From Candidatus Villigracilis propinquus (GTDB lineage Bacteria > Chloroflexota > Anaerolineae > Anaerolineales > Villigracilaceae): a stretch of DNA of 64,000 nucleotides. The stretch lies in contig JADKDM010000026.1 in assembly GCA_016714565.1 (NCBI GenBank), positions 16,305 to 80,304 on the forward strand. The letters are read 5' to 3'. The position numbers and the translations under genes are program-made. The notes below the pieces were generated by a model, which worked only from the letters and a program-made list of their open reading frames with translations, was not told the origin of the DNA and ran no database searches. Shown in pieces: positions 8,147 through 17,022 of the stretch. Within the stretch, counting starts at the first letter, position 1. The number at the start of each line of letters is the position of its first letter.

Positions 8147-9337
8147 ATGTCCCTCATTAAAGAAAAAGTAAACCAAGCCGTTGAAATCCTCAAAGAACAG
8201 CAGACCGATATGTGGCTGACCTTCGTCCGCGAGACAAGCGGCGTGCGCGACCCCGCGCTCGATTTCCTCATCGGCGACAACGACCTCACCTGGCCTTCCG
8301 CGCTCATCCTCACCCGCAACGGTGACAAAGTCGCCATCGTCGGCAATCTTGAAAAAGAAGCAGTACAGCGAATGGATGTCTTCACCGAAATCATTGGATA
8401 TGACACTGCCGTGAGCGGCCTGCTCAAAGAGACGATCACGCGCCTCAACCCCGACCGTATAGCTGTTAACACTTCCAGAAACAATGTCCACGCTGACGGT
8501 TTGACTCACGCCATGTACGAGTTCCTCAAAGAATATCTGGCTGGCACGCCATACGCAGACCGCCTCGTCAGCGCCGAACCCGTCATCAACTCCCTGCGCG
8601 GACGAAAAACTCCAACCGAACAAGCCCGCGTGCAAAAAGCCATCGAGATCACAAATCAGATCTTCGAGAAAACTTTCGCCTTCATCAAAGTCGGCATGAC
8701 CGAAATTGACATTGCCAACTACATGCACAACCTGATGAAAGAATACGGCGTAGGCTTTGCATGGCCCAAAGAAAATAACCCCGCTGTCAATTCAGGCCCG
8801 AACAAGATCGTCGGCCATAACGGCCCAATGGACATCAAAGTTGAACGCGGACATATCATCCACTTTGACTTTGGCGTGAAATACGAAGGCTATTGCTCCG
8901 ACATTCAACGTGTCTGTTACGTCTTGCGCGAAGGCGAAACCGAAGCCCCGCTCGAAGTCCAGCGCGGATTCATCACCATCCGCACCGCCATTGAGAAATC
9001 CCGCGAAGCCATGAAAATTGGCACAGCAGGCAAAGAAGTGGACATCATCTCGCGCGACATCGTCACCGACTCTGGCTACCCCGAATTCAACTACGCCCTC
9101 GGTCACCAGCTTGGACGCGTAGCACACGACGGCGGCGCATTGCTTGGCCCGCTCTGGGAAAAATACGGCGACTCCCCCAACCAGAAACTCGAAGCAGGCC
9201 AGATCTTCACCATCGAGCCAGGTCTTGCCGTCACTGGGTATGGCTACATCGGCCTCGAAGAAGATGTAGTGATGACAAATAAAGGCGCAGAATATTTAGG
9301 CGATCCGCAAAGAGAGATCGTGTTACTGAAAGGATGA
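8147..9337 (+). CDS. M24 family metallopeptidase (Xaa-Pro aminopeptidase type)
   Basis: 396 residues; start ATG 8147 with AAGGAG at 8133-8138. The N-terminal creatinase-like domain (to about 160) is followed by the pita-bread catalytic domain. All five metal ligands are in place: Asp241 (HFDFG), Asp252 (CSDIQR), His320 (GHQLGR), Glu357 (IEPGL) and Glu371 (GLEEDV). The enzyme would release N-terminal residues from peptides with Pro in second position, or act on related substrates, in the cytoplasm. It is a single gene, with repeats on both sides. Confidence 0.93.
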   Translation: MSLIKEKVNQAVEILKEQQTDMWLTFVRETSGVRDPALDFLIGDNDLTWPSALILTRNGDKVAIVGNLEKEAVQRMDVFTEIIGYDTAVSGLLKETITRLNPDRIAVNTSRNNVHADGLTHAMYEFLKEYLAGTPYADRLVSAEPVINSLRGRKTPTEQARVQKAIEITNQIFEKTFAFIKVGMTEIDIANYMHNLMKEYGVGFAWPKENNPAVNSGPNKIVGHNGPMDIKVERGHIIHFDFGVKYEGYCSDIQRVCYVLREGETEAPLEVQRGFITIRTAIEKSREAMKIGTAGKEVDIISRDIVTDSGYPEFNYALGHQLGRVAHDGGALLGPLWEKYGDSPNQKLEAGQIFTIEPGLAVTGYGYIGLEEDVVMTNKGAEYLGDPQREIVLLKG

Positions 9338-9340
9338 TTT

Positions 9341-9405
9341 GACGGTGGACGGACGATGGACAATGGTAACCGGGCTTTACGGTCTGCGGTCCACCGTCCA
9401 CGGTC
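9341..9405. repeat. Intergenic inverted repeat, GACGATGGAC family (family C)
   Basis: The left arm has GACGGTGGAC, GGACGATGGAC and AATGG; the right arm has GGTCTGCGGTCC, ACCGTCC and ACGGTC. The two are approximate reverse complements. It is placed immediately after the M24 peptidase stop codon and could also act as a transcript end structure. Confidence 0.8.
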
Positions 9406-9513
9406 TTTTAAGTAGAACCAACTCAAAGGTAGCCAATGCCCATTAATCAGAATCAATTGTCAGCAAATGACGAGGCGCATTGTCCTATTTCGCGTATGAC
9501 CTCCATCACTGGT

Positions 9514-9519
9514 TATAAT
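9514..9519 (+). promoter_or_regulatory. Putative -10 box (TATAAT) of the decarboxylase operon
   Basis: TATAAT occurs 55 bases before the alpha-subunit ATG (9574), which has its own AAAGGA ribosome site. No convincing -35 hexamer was seen. It is the best promoter candidate in the 236-base gap after the peptidase gene. Confidence 0.45.
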
Positions 9520-9573
9520 CTTCTCAAATGATATACTCCTACTTGTGAAATTTATCACCATAAAGGAATTAAT

Positions 9574-11127
9574 ATGACACAGGAAGATCCAAGAATTTTG
9601 GAATTGAGGAAGATGCGTGCCAAAGCCCTTGAAGGCGGCGGCAAGGAACGTAACGCAAAGCAGCGAGCCAAAGGAAAGTTGACGGCGCGCGAACGTGTTG
9701 AACTGCTACTTGACCCGGGCACGTTCAACGAGATCGAGCCATTCATCACACATCAAGGCGATGAGATGGATTTGTTGAAGGAAAAGTTTTATGGGGATGG
9801 GGTTATCACAGGCTACGGACAGATCAACGGGCGGACAGTTTATCTATATTCACAGGATTTCACAATTTACGGCGGCACACTCAGCGAGATGCAATCACAC
9901 AAAATTTGCCGTGTGATGGATCTGGCAGTTCGCAACGGCGTGCCGTTTATTTCACTCATAGATTCAGGCGGCGCGCGCATTCAAGAAGGCGTGCGTTCGA
10001 TGGGCGGCTATGCAGAAATTTTCAGACGCAACGCGCAATACTCTGGCGTGGTTCCGCAAGTGAGCGTGATGCTTGGGCCATGCGCGGGCGGCGCGGCCTA
10101 CTCCCCTGCTTTGACAGACATGGTCATCATGGTGGAAAAATCATCCTTCATGTTCCTGACGGGGCCGGATGTGATCAAAGCCGTGACGGGTGAAGTGATC
10201 GATGCGGAATCATTGGGCGGCGCAAGTGTGCATACATCGGTTAGCGGCGTGGCGCATGTGAGCGTGCAAAGTGAAAAGGCTGCGCTTGAAATGGCGCGGC
10301 ATTTCCTTTCTTATTTGCCATCGAACAATGTAGAAAATCCTCCGTATGTTCAGCCTGCCGATTCGTTATCGCGAATGGATGAAGAATTGAATCACATGAT
10401 TCCGCTCGAAGCCACTGAGCCGTATGTGATGCATCAGGTCATCGAAAAAATTATCGATACAGATTCTTTCCTTGAAATTCAACCCGATTGGGCGCGTAAT
10501 GCCATCGTCGGTCTTGCGCGCATTGGCGGGCACAGCGTTGGCATCGTCGGTCAGGAACCTGCCATCATGGCGGGCGTGATCGACATTGACGCCGCCGACA
10601 AGATGACCCGCTTCGTGCGCATGTGCGACTGCTTCAATATTCCGCTCGTCACCTTTGTGGATTCGCCCGGCTTCCTGCCTGGCATTGCACAGGAACATGG
10701 CGGCATCATTCGTCACGGCGCAAAACTTTTGTATGCGTATTCCGAAGCCACCGTGCCGAAGATCTGCGTCATCACCCGCAAGGCGTATGGCGGCGCGTAT
10801 GTCGTCATGTCCAGCAAGTATCTCGGAACCGATGTCACCTACGCGTGGCCGTCTGCTGAGATCGCTGTCCTCGGCGCGGAAGGTGCGGCAAATATTTTGT
10901 TCAAGAAACAAATTGAAACCGCAGCAGACCCCTCTGCCGAACGCAAAAAGCTTGCGGCTGAATATCGCGAGAAATTCAACAATCCATATTACGCCGCTTC
11001 CACGGGCTATGTGGATGACATCATCGAGCCGCGCGAATCAAGACCGAAGATCATCGCGTCGCTGTCTGCACTCCGTGACAAGTACGCGCCCGCGCCTCCG
11101 CGCAAGCATGGGAATATCCCGGTCTAG
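9574..11127 (+). CDS. mmdA: Carboxyltransferase (alpha) subunit of acyl-CoA decarboxylase / acyl-CoA carboxylase beta
   Basis: 517 residues, start ATG 9574 with AAAGGA upstream. It has two crotonase-fold halves of the acyl-CoA carboxyltransferase family, with oxyanion-hole glycines at GGARIQEGVRSMGG and GPCAGGAAYSPA in the N half, and SPGFLPG and RKAYGGAYVVMSSK in the C half. Such proteins move CO2 between biotin and propionyl- or methylmalonyl-CoA. The next genes are a gamma-like membrane subunit, a biotin carrier and the Na+-pumping beta subunit, and no biotin carboxylase is present, so a methylmalonyl-CoA decarboxylase (MmdA) is the better reading than a propionyl-CoA carboxylase. Confidence 0.9.
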   Translation: MTQEDPRILELRKMRAKALEGGGKERNAKQRAKGKLTARERVELLLDPGTFNEIEPFITHQGDEMDLLKEKFYGDGVITGYGQINGRTVYLYSQDFTIYGGTLSEMQSHKICRVMDLAVRNGVPFISLIDSGGARIQEGVRSMGGYAEIFRRNAQYSGVVPQVSVMLGPCAGGAAYSPALTDMVIMVEKSSFMFLTGPDVIKAVTGEVIDAESLGGASVHTSVSGVAHVSVQSEKAALEMARHFLSYLPSNNVENPPYVQPADSLSRMDEELNHMIPLEATEPYVMHQVIEKIIDTDSFLEIQPDWARNAIVGLARIGGHSVGIVGQEPAIMAGVIDIDAADKMTRFVRMCDCFNIPLVTFVDSPGFLPGIAQEHGGIIRHGAKLLYAYSEATVPKICVITRKAYGGAYVVMSSKYLGTDVTYAWPSAEIAVLGAEGAANILFKKQIETAADPSAERKKLAAEYREKFNNPYYAASTGYVDDIIEPRESRPKIIASLSALRDKYAPAPPRKHGNIPV

Positions 11128-11171
11128 AAAGTAGAAAGTGGAAAGATCACTCACTACTTTCCACTTTCCAA
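11128..11171. repeat. Intergenic inverted repeat, GTAGAAAGTGGAAAG family (family D)
   Basis: AAAGTAGAAAGTGGAAAG and CTACTTTCCACTTTCC are approximate reverse complements with a short AT-rich loop. It sits between the alpha and gamma subunit genes of one operon, so it does not appear to be a strong terminator. Confidence 0.75.
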
Positions 11172-11187
11172 TCTTAAGGTAAAAACT

Positions 11188-11544
11188 ATGACGACAGATT
11201 TAATCCTTTCCCTACAAATCACCGCCCTTGGCATGGGGCTTGTCTTTGGCGCGATTCTTTTGCTGTGGTTGATGATGGTGATCTTGACAGCACTGACCGC
11301 AGATAAAGAATCTACTGAAGATGAAGTTCCCGCCTCACGCTCCGCGTCACCCGCAGCTGATTCTGTTTCTGAAACAGGATACAAGCTGCAAGCTGCTGCC
11401 GTCGCTGTGGCAGTGGCACTCGCGGAGCAGGAATTATCGTCCGCGCACCCGCTGCCTGAGCCGCCCACGGCAATCGTCTCTGCATGGCAGTTGGGCATGC
11501 GGACGAGTCAACGCTCGGAAAAGGGCAATTTTAGAAGGCACTAA
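11188..11544 (+). CDS. OadG family subunit (gamma/delta) of Na+-pumping decarboxylase
   Basis: 118 residues with one N-terminal membrane helix (about residues 7-33, ALGMGLVFGAILLLWLMMV) and a Ala/Ser-rich cytoplasmic tail. Size, topology and its place between the carboxyltransferase and biotin carrier genes fit the OadG/MmdD family, which assembles the complex at the membrane. The C-terminus (VSAWQLGMRTSQRSEK) resembles the ends of other small members that contact the carboxyltransferase. Ribosome site is weak (AAGG at a short distance). Confidence 0.85.
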   Translation: MTTDLILSLQITALGMGLVFGAILLLWLMMVILTALTADKESTEDEVPASRSASPAADSVSETGYKLQAAAVAVAVALAEQELSSAHPLPEPPTAIVSAWQLGMRTSQRSEKGNFRRH

Positions 11545-11588
11545 CTCTCACCCTGCCCTCTCCCAAAGAGAGAGGGAAAGATGAAATT

Positions 11589-12051
11589 ATGAAATACAAA
11601 ATCACAGTCAAAAACCAAACATACGAAGTTGAAATAGAAAATATTAACGCAAGACCCGTCATTGCGCATGTGGATGGTGAACGGTTTGAGATCATGCCCG
11701 GGGACGTGAATCAGGCTGAAACAAAGAAAGAGGCGGATGCGAAGGCGGAGAAAAAATCCTTTAATCCGAATCCTGTCAAAGCGGTATCGCCTGCTCCCTA
11801 ATCCCGCAATTAGTGGAAATAATTTAACCGCTCCCCTGCCCGGCACGGTGGTGGATGTGTTCGTAAAAGTTGGCGATAAAGTGGAAGCGGGACAGGTTGT
11901 GCTGATCATCGAAGCCATGAAAATGAAGAACAGCATTCGCTCGGTGTTCAGCGGAACGATCAGTGAAGTGCTTGTCAGCGCGGGGCAAAGCGTGGCGCAC
12001 AAACAGGCATTGGTCAAGTTCGCGGACTTGGGCGAGGCTTCGTGGATGTAA
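11589..12051 (+). CDS. Biotin carboxyl carrier protein of the decarboxylase, with one-base frameshift
   Basis: The first frame (from ATG 11589) gives a beta-strand N-terminus (KYKITVKNQTYEVEIE) and an acidic/Pro-rich linker, then stops at 11799-11801. The frame one base further on continues with LTAPLPGTVVDVFVKVGDKV and the biotinylation motif EAMKMKN, ending at 12051. Dropping the T at 11799 joins both into about 153 residues, the normal MmdC/BCCP layout (linker, then biotinyl domain with Lys in MKM). A sequence error is likelier than a real break because the biotin domain has no start of its own. Confidence 0.85.
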
Positions 12052-12056
12052 AAAGA

Positions 12057-12087
12057 GTTTCAGGTTACAAGTTACAGGTTGCAGGTA
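12057..12087. repeat. Short tandem repeat, GGTTACAAGTTACAGG family (family F)
   Basis: CAGGTTACAAGTTACAGGTTGCAGG contains three units (GGTTACA, AGTTACA, GGTTGCA) that differ by transitions. It fills the gap between the biotin carrier and beta subunit genes. No inverted partner arm is seen. Confidence 0.7.
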
Positions 12088-12091
12088 TCTT

Positions 12092-13228
12092 ATGGATTTA
12101 ACTTCTCTTTTACCCGAGTTGCTGAAAGGCTTCACCCATTTCACGCTCGGCAATGCGGTGATGATTTTTGCCGCGTTGATATTGATCTACCTTGCTGTAT
12201 TCAAAGAAATTGAACCCGTACTTTTGTTGCCCATCGGCTTTGGATGTTTGCTGGCGAATATTCCGCTGGCAGGCATGACCGCCGCCGAAGGCATGACAAA
12301 GGTTCTGTACGACGCAGGCATCAAAACAGAATTATTTCCACTATTGATCTTTATTGGCGTCGGCGCGATGATCGACTTCTCGCCATTGCTTGCACAGCCG
12401 CGATTGGTCTTGCTCGGCGCGGCGGGACAATTTGGAATCTTCGGCACATTGATATTGGCGGTCTTATTGGGTTTCCCATTAAATCAAGCCGCTTCCATCG
12501 GCGTGATCGGCGCAATTGATGGGCCAACATCCATTTTCGTGGCGACCAAACTCGCACCTGAATTGCTCGCGCCGATTGCAGTGGCGGCATATTCATACAT
12601 GAGTTTGATCCCGATCATCCAGCCGCCTTTGATGAGATTGCTGACCACAAAAAAAGAGCGCATGATCCAAATGGACTATGCGCCGAAACCGATCTCTAAA
12701 AAGACACTAATTTTATTTCCTGTTGTATTAACTTTGGTTGTCGGCTTGCTCGTCCCTGAAGCCACGCCGTTGATCTCCATGCTCATGCTGGGCAATTTGC
12801 TCAAAATGTCTGGCGTAGTGGATAGACTCAGCAAGGCCGCAGAGAATGAGATCATCAACATCTCCACATTATTTCTCGGTCTGGCAATTGGCTCCACCAT
12901 GAGCGCCGCCGCATTCCTCAATTTGGACACGGGCAAGATCATGATCCTGGGATTGTTCGCCTTCGTGCTCGATACCGTGGCAGGATTGTTATTCGGCAAA
13001 TTGATGTGCGCCATCTCAGGCGGAAAGATCAATCCGCTCATTGGTGCGGCGGGAATTTCCGCTTTTCCAATGGCGGGACGTTTGGCTGCGAAAACTGCCA
13101 ATGACGAAGACCCAAATAATTTCATCCTCATGCACGCGATGGGAGCGAATACCGCAGGTCAATTGGGGAGTGTGATCGCGGGTGGTATTTTGCTTTCGGT
13201 TGTGAGTAAGATGTTGGGGATTTTGTAA
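12092..13228 (+). CDS. mmdB: Na+-translocating decarboxylase beta subunit
   Basis: 378 residues, from ATG 12092; the frame can be read back to 11963 but that part overlaps the biotin carrier gene. It is highly hydrophobic with about nine or more membrane segments and has the family's conserved patches FIGVGAMIDFSPLLAQP, GAIDGPTSIF and NPLIGAAGISAFPMAGR. The beta subunit of oxaloacetate, methylmalonyl-CoA and glutaconyl-CoA decarboxylases takes carboxybiotin and uses its decarboxylation to pump Na+ out. With the three genes before it, the complex is complete. The gene ends just before a low-complexity block. Confidence 0.93.
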   Translation: MDLTSLLPELLKGFTHFTLGNAVMIFAALILIYLAVFKEIEPVLLLPIGFGCLLANIPLAGMTAAEGMTKVLYDAGIKTELFPLLIFIGVGAMIDFSPLLAQPRLVLLGAAGQFGIFGTLILAVLLGFPLNQAASIGVIGAIDGPTSIFVATKLAPELLAPIAVAAYSYMSLIPIIQPPLMRLLTTKKERMIQMDYAPKPISKKTLILFPVVLTLVVGLLVPEATPLISMLMLGNLLKMSGVVDRLSKAAENEIINISTLFLGLAIGSTMSAAAFLNLDTGKIMILGLFAFVLDTVAGLLFGKLMCAISGGKINPLIGAAGISAFPMAGRLAAKTANDEDPNNFILMHAMGANTAGQLGSVIAGGILLSVVSKMLGIL

Positions 13229-13280
13229 ATGGGCATTGACGACAAGACGATGACGGATGGGTTATCATCCGTCTGTTTAA

Positions 13281-13672
<392 letters not shown>

Positions 13673-14102
13673 TTATATGTCGATCGTACGCGGTGACTTC
13701 AACTTATTCAATATCTTCGTCACCAGCATTCCACCAGGCACTGCAAACACAAAGGTCAACACCACCGAAATAATCCAAGGCCCAAATACCGATCCAAATA
13801 AATGCATAAACAACGGGGTCTTCTTTAACCACAGTTCCGCTCGCGTCCACGCAATGCAATTCATACGCAGTAGATGGCTGCTGATTTCCAAATTCATCTG
13901 CTGTGGTTGTTGCATATGTATAACTTTCAGGCGTTGTACCCTCGGGGCACAACCATCCCCCAGTAGTCTTGATCGCAAAATCGCTAAAAGAACTCACACT
14001 TCCCACAATAAAAAATACAGGCATTACACAACTGCTTATTATGCAAATTAGAAGAAACCAGATCACGCACCCTGAAACCGCTGTTGACTTGGCATTGTTC
14101 AT
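13673..14102 (-). CDS. Hypothetical two-helix membrane protein, with one-base frameshift
   Basis: From ATG 14102 (AAGGAG upstream) the frame gives a membrane helix at about residues 10-35, then an extracytoplasmic loop with three Cys near residues 48-86. Around the G4 run at 13815-13818 the frame must shift by one base to continue as LFMHLFGSVFGPWIISVVLTFVF, a second membrane helix, ending KSPRTIDI at 13673. Joined length is about 143 residues. The family is not recognised. The frameshift in a homopolymer points to a sequencing error. Its 3' end borders the low-complexity block. Confidence 0.65.
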
Positions 14103-14184
14103 TTTTCTCTCCTTTGCAGTTTATTTGGACAAATATAGTATTCTTTCATAACAAAAGATATGGTCAGTTTGTACCAATTTGCGC

Positions 14185-14190
14185 TATAAT
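14185..14190 (+). promoter_or_regulatory. Putative -10 box (TATAAT) of the PLP-enzyme gene
   Basis: TATAAT lies 36 bases before the ATG at 14226 and directly upstream of an operator-like palindrome (14194-14208). No clear -35 box is seen at 16-18 bases. Confidence 0.5.
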
Positions 14191-14193
14191 CAA

Positions 14194-14208
14194 AGTTGTC
14201 TGACAACT
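14194..14208. promoter_or_regulatory. Operator-like palindrome AGTTGTCTGACAACT
   Basis: Seven-base arms AGTTGTC and GACAACT are perfectly paired around one T. The core TTGTCTGACAA matches the form of binding sites of the FadR/GntR type regulators (TNGTNNNACNA). It is placed just after a TATAAT box, where a bound repressor would block transcription of the PLP enzyme gene. No GntR gene is in the window. Confidence 0.55.
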
Positions 14209-14225
14209 ATAATCAGGAGTATAAA

Positions 14226-15691
14226 ATGACCACCATTGACCTGACTCTGCACAAAGACCGCCGCGCCCGCGCCATCCAACGCGCAAAAGAGCGCAACATC
14301 ATCATCCCCACCTATGCCCAAATGAAAGACCCTTCCAAAATTCCTGCGAAAGTTAAGGAGGAATTGACGAAGATCGGACTCTGGGACATTCACCCCCGCA
14401 ATCTTTTCCGCATCAACTGGCACAACCAACCCACCGCCTCAGGCGGGACGTATGGCGGAGTCAATTACATTGAGCTTCCCTCTTCGCTGACGGGAGTCAA
14501 AGCCCGCATCATTGCCATCGTTGGCAAGTGGTTCCCCACCGGCGCACACAAAGTCGGCGCGGCATTTTCATGCCTCGTTCCTCGCTTGGTCACCGGTCAA
14601 TTTGACCCGACCACCCAAAAAGCAGTCTGGCCTTCCACTGGAAATTATTGCCGAGGCGGCGCATATGACTCTGCCCTGCTCGGCTGTGAATCAATCGCCA
14701 TTTTGCCCGAAGGCATGTCGAAGGAAAGATTTGAATGGCTTGCCAAAGTTGCTGGCGAAACCATCAAAACCCCGGCTCTGAATCCAACGTCAAGGAAATT
14801 TTTGACAAGTGCAAGGAACTCGCCAACTCTGGTCAAGACCTGATGATCTTCAATCAATTTGAAGAATTCGGCAATTATCTCTGGCACTACGAAGTGACAG
14901 GTCATGCCATGGAAGAAGCGCTCAAGCAAGTCATGGGCAAGAACGACCGCTTCCGCGGTGTGGCTTCTGCAACAGGTTCAGGCGGCACCATTGCCAGCGG
15001 TGACTATCTCAAACAGATATTCCCCGAAAGCAAGATCATCGCCAGTGAAGCCCTGCAATGCCCGACCCTTTTGGAAAACGGCTTCGGCGCGCATCGCATC
15101 GAAGGCATCGGCGACAAGCATGTCCCGTGGGTTCATAACGTGAAGAACACAGACTTTGTCACCGCCATTGACGACAATGCCGTGGTCAACATTGCCCGCC
15201 TCTTCAACGAAGAGAATGGACGCGCCTATCTCGTGGAAAAAGGCGTTCCCGAATCCACCATTGCCAACCTCGAACTGCTCGGTTTCTCCGGCATCGCAAA
15301 CGTACTTTCCTGCATCAAAGTAGCCAAATACTACGAGATGGACGAAAACGATGTGATGATCACCATGTTGACCGACTCGATGGAACTCTATCGCTCACGT
15401 ATGCATGAGATGCATCAGGAATTCGGCCAATACAGCGAGAAAGACGCCGCTGGCGATTTCGCCCGCTACCTGCATGGACAGTCCACGGACAATATGCTCG
15501 AGCTCACCTACCCCGAGCGCCGCAGAGTCCACAACTTGAAATACTACACATGGGTCGAGCAGCAAGGCAAGACCTACCCTGAAATTCAAGATCAATGGTA
15601 CGCCCCGAATTATTGGACAGACGTCCAAAAGCAGGCGGATGAAATTGATGAATTGATCGTAGAGTTCAACAAGGAAGTTGGAATTTCGTAG
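14226..15691 (+). CDS. PLP-dependent fold-type II enzyme (cysteine synthase / tryptophan synthase beta-like), with one-base frameshift
   Basis: ATG 14226 with AGGAG. The first frame encodes residues up to about 183 and contains the PLP-lysine segment TGAHKVGAAF and the Gly-rich STGNYCRGG; the rest, from PGSESNVKEIFDKC to the stop at 15691, is in the next frame. The break falls in C4 at 14770-14773, where one extra C would restore a 488-residue protein. The C-terminal half has the phosphate-binding ASATGSGGTIASGDYL. Fold-type II enzymes act on Ser, Cys, Thr and related amino acids; the exact substrate is unclear and this long form differs from ordinary cysteine synthase (about 310 residues). 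Confidence 0.8.
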
Positions 15692-15696
15692 AAAGC

Positions 15697-15744
15697 AAAG
15701 TGACAGTCACCTCGCGCTCTGGGGGTAAAGGTGACTGTCACTTT
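15697..15744. terminator. Palindromic terminator, family A copy 2
   Basis: AAAGTGACAGTCACC (15697-15711) and GGTGACTGTCACTTT (15730-15744) are perfect reverse complements separated by 18 bases and followed by a T-run. It lies between the convergent ends of the PLP enzyme and a membrane protein gene. The arms are identical to those at 926-960. Confidence 0.85.
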
Positions 15745-15745
15745 T

Positions 15746-16378
15746 TTACAAAGACATCTTCAATCCCGCTAACAATAAAACAATCCCGATCATCTGAATT
15801 AAGTGAAAGACTCCATTGTTGTCAAAATACCAAACGATGGACTTTCCCGTCTTCCCCAGCGCCTGCACCACAGCAGCCAGAATCGTCACAAAGACTCCTG
15901 CGAGCATCCAGCCCGCGCCGGGCAACGTCCCTTGGAAGAAGATAAAAACATATACCCCAAGTGAGAACAACATTGCCACTACTTCATAGGCAATGAAGGT
16001 CATAAAACTGCCCGGGCGCAGGACCGTGATCAAGAAAAACAGCAACCCAACTATCAGCGCGGCAGGAAGCGCAGTTCTTGCCATCGCATCCCCGCTCAGA
16101 TCGATCAACGCGCCCACCACGAACAAGCTGAGCGTCCATCCCAAAGACAAATTGATCGGCATCCACAAGCGCTCATTCGTTTTTTGCGTCATCTCAAAGC
16201 TATGCGCGAGCGCTGCCACAAATGCAGAAAAAGCCAACAGCCCAAACGCCCATCCCCAGACCGCGGATTTTAATCCTGAAAATTGAAAAATTTGAACCGC
16301 AGCATAGCCTGAAAAAATCCCGAGCGCCACATCGGTGAGCGCAGTCATCTGCTCAAAACGTGATGGATGAATCTTCAT
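15746..16378 (-). CDS. Hypothetical polytopic membrane protein
   Basis: 210 residues from ATG 16378 (MKIHPSRFEQMT), with GAGGAG seven bases upstream; longer frames to 16510 overlap the divergent gene and lack a ribosome site. About seven hydrophobic helices are visible, with short loops. It begins with T.LTD (MTALTDVALGIFSG), a pattern also seen in some unnamed bacterial membrane proteins. No enzyme motif is recognised. It is divergent from the 16410 gene with a gap of only 31 bases. Confidence 0.75.
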   Translation of the reverse strand: MKIHPSRFEQMTALTDVALGIFSGYAAVQIFQFSGLKSAVWGWAFGLLAFSAFVAALAHSFEMTQKTNERLWMPINLSLGWTLSLFVVGALIDLSGDAMARTALPAALIVGLLFFLITVLRPGSFMTFIAYEVVAMLFSLGVYVFIFFQGTLPGAGWMLAGVFVTILAAVVQALGKTGKSIVWYFDNNGVFHLIQMIGIVLLLAGLKMSL

Positions 16379-16396
16379 TCCAACTCCTCGTGACGT

Positions 16397-16402
16397 TATA
16401 AT
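16397..16402 (+). promoter_or_regulatory. Putative -10 box (TATAAT) for a leaderless transcript
   Basis: TATAAT is seven bases from the ATG at 16410, so transcription would start at the start codon itself. There is no ribosome site. It lies within the 31-base divergent gap. Confidence 0.6.
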
Positions 16403-16409
16403 TAACTCG

Positions 16410-16970
16410 ATGCTTAAACCCACTGACTTGATTCTAGTTGCCCTGCTGCCCACCCCAAGGGATTTGGAAATTGCGCGGCTGCTCGGATGGTACCGCATTC
16501 CGCTTCGCACCGCGCCGAAAGTTGTTGCCGTGGACTATCTGGCTTTTTACCAACCCTCAGCATTCGGCGAGCGCGGCGGACAAATTGAATTCATCGCCGA
16601 GGTGCGCGGGCACGAACTGACCACGCGCGGCGAGTTATTGAGAGATGAAGCCAACCACCCGCGCGCCCGCGAGGAGTATTTCAAAATTCAATTGGGCGGG
16701 CTGGAAAAATTGCGCGAGCCGATAAAAACGGATAAATGGAAAAGGATCACATTTCTTTATTCCACGGGTGAGTATTTGGTCAACGCAAAATTGTTGAACG
16801 ATCTGGTTGTGCAAAACGAAGAACGCCAGATCTTGTGGAAAAATCTGCGCGAACGGGCTGAAAATGAACAGCTTTACAAAACAGACCTGCCTGAAACAGA
16901 CATCCCGCCTGAGATTTTGATGGCATTATTGGGCATAAAGGACTTACAAACTGATTACGACGTCCCCTAA
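16410..16970 (+). CDS. Hypothetical protein, 186 residues
   Basis: The family is not recognised. The N-terminus (ILVALLPTPRDLEIARLLGWYRIP) looks like a strand-helix unit of a conserved domain, followed by VAVDYLAFYQPSAFG and a Glu/Arg/Lys-rich second half with alternating strands; a (D/E)-rich core such as IEFIAEVRG could be nuclease-like but no full catalytic motif can be shown. There is no signal peptide or membrane helix. The transcript is probably leaderless. It lies 52 bases before the receiver/IS200-like fusion gene on the same strand, which suggests co-expression. Confidence 0.7.
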   Translation: MLKPTDLILVALLPTPRDLEIARLLGWYRIPLRTAPKVVAVDYLAFYQPSAFGERGGQIEFIAEVRGHELTTRGELLRDEANHPRAREEYFKIQLGGLEKLREPIKTDKWKRITFLYSTGEYLVNAKLLNDLVVQNEERQILWKNLRERAENEQLYKTDLPETDIPPEILMALLGIKDLQTDYDVP

Positions 16971-17022
16971 TGGTACTCCGGTGGCTTGATTCTGCCTCTA
17001 CTAAGTGATAAACTTCATTCAA

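Noticed and set aside
7674..8728. Long antisense open frames opposite the MFS and M24 genes
   Set aside because: They are shadows of GC-rich codons; the plus-strand genes have complete family motifs.
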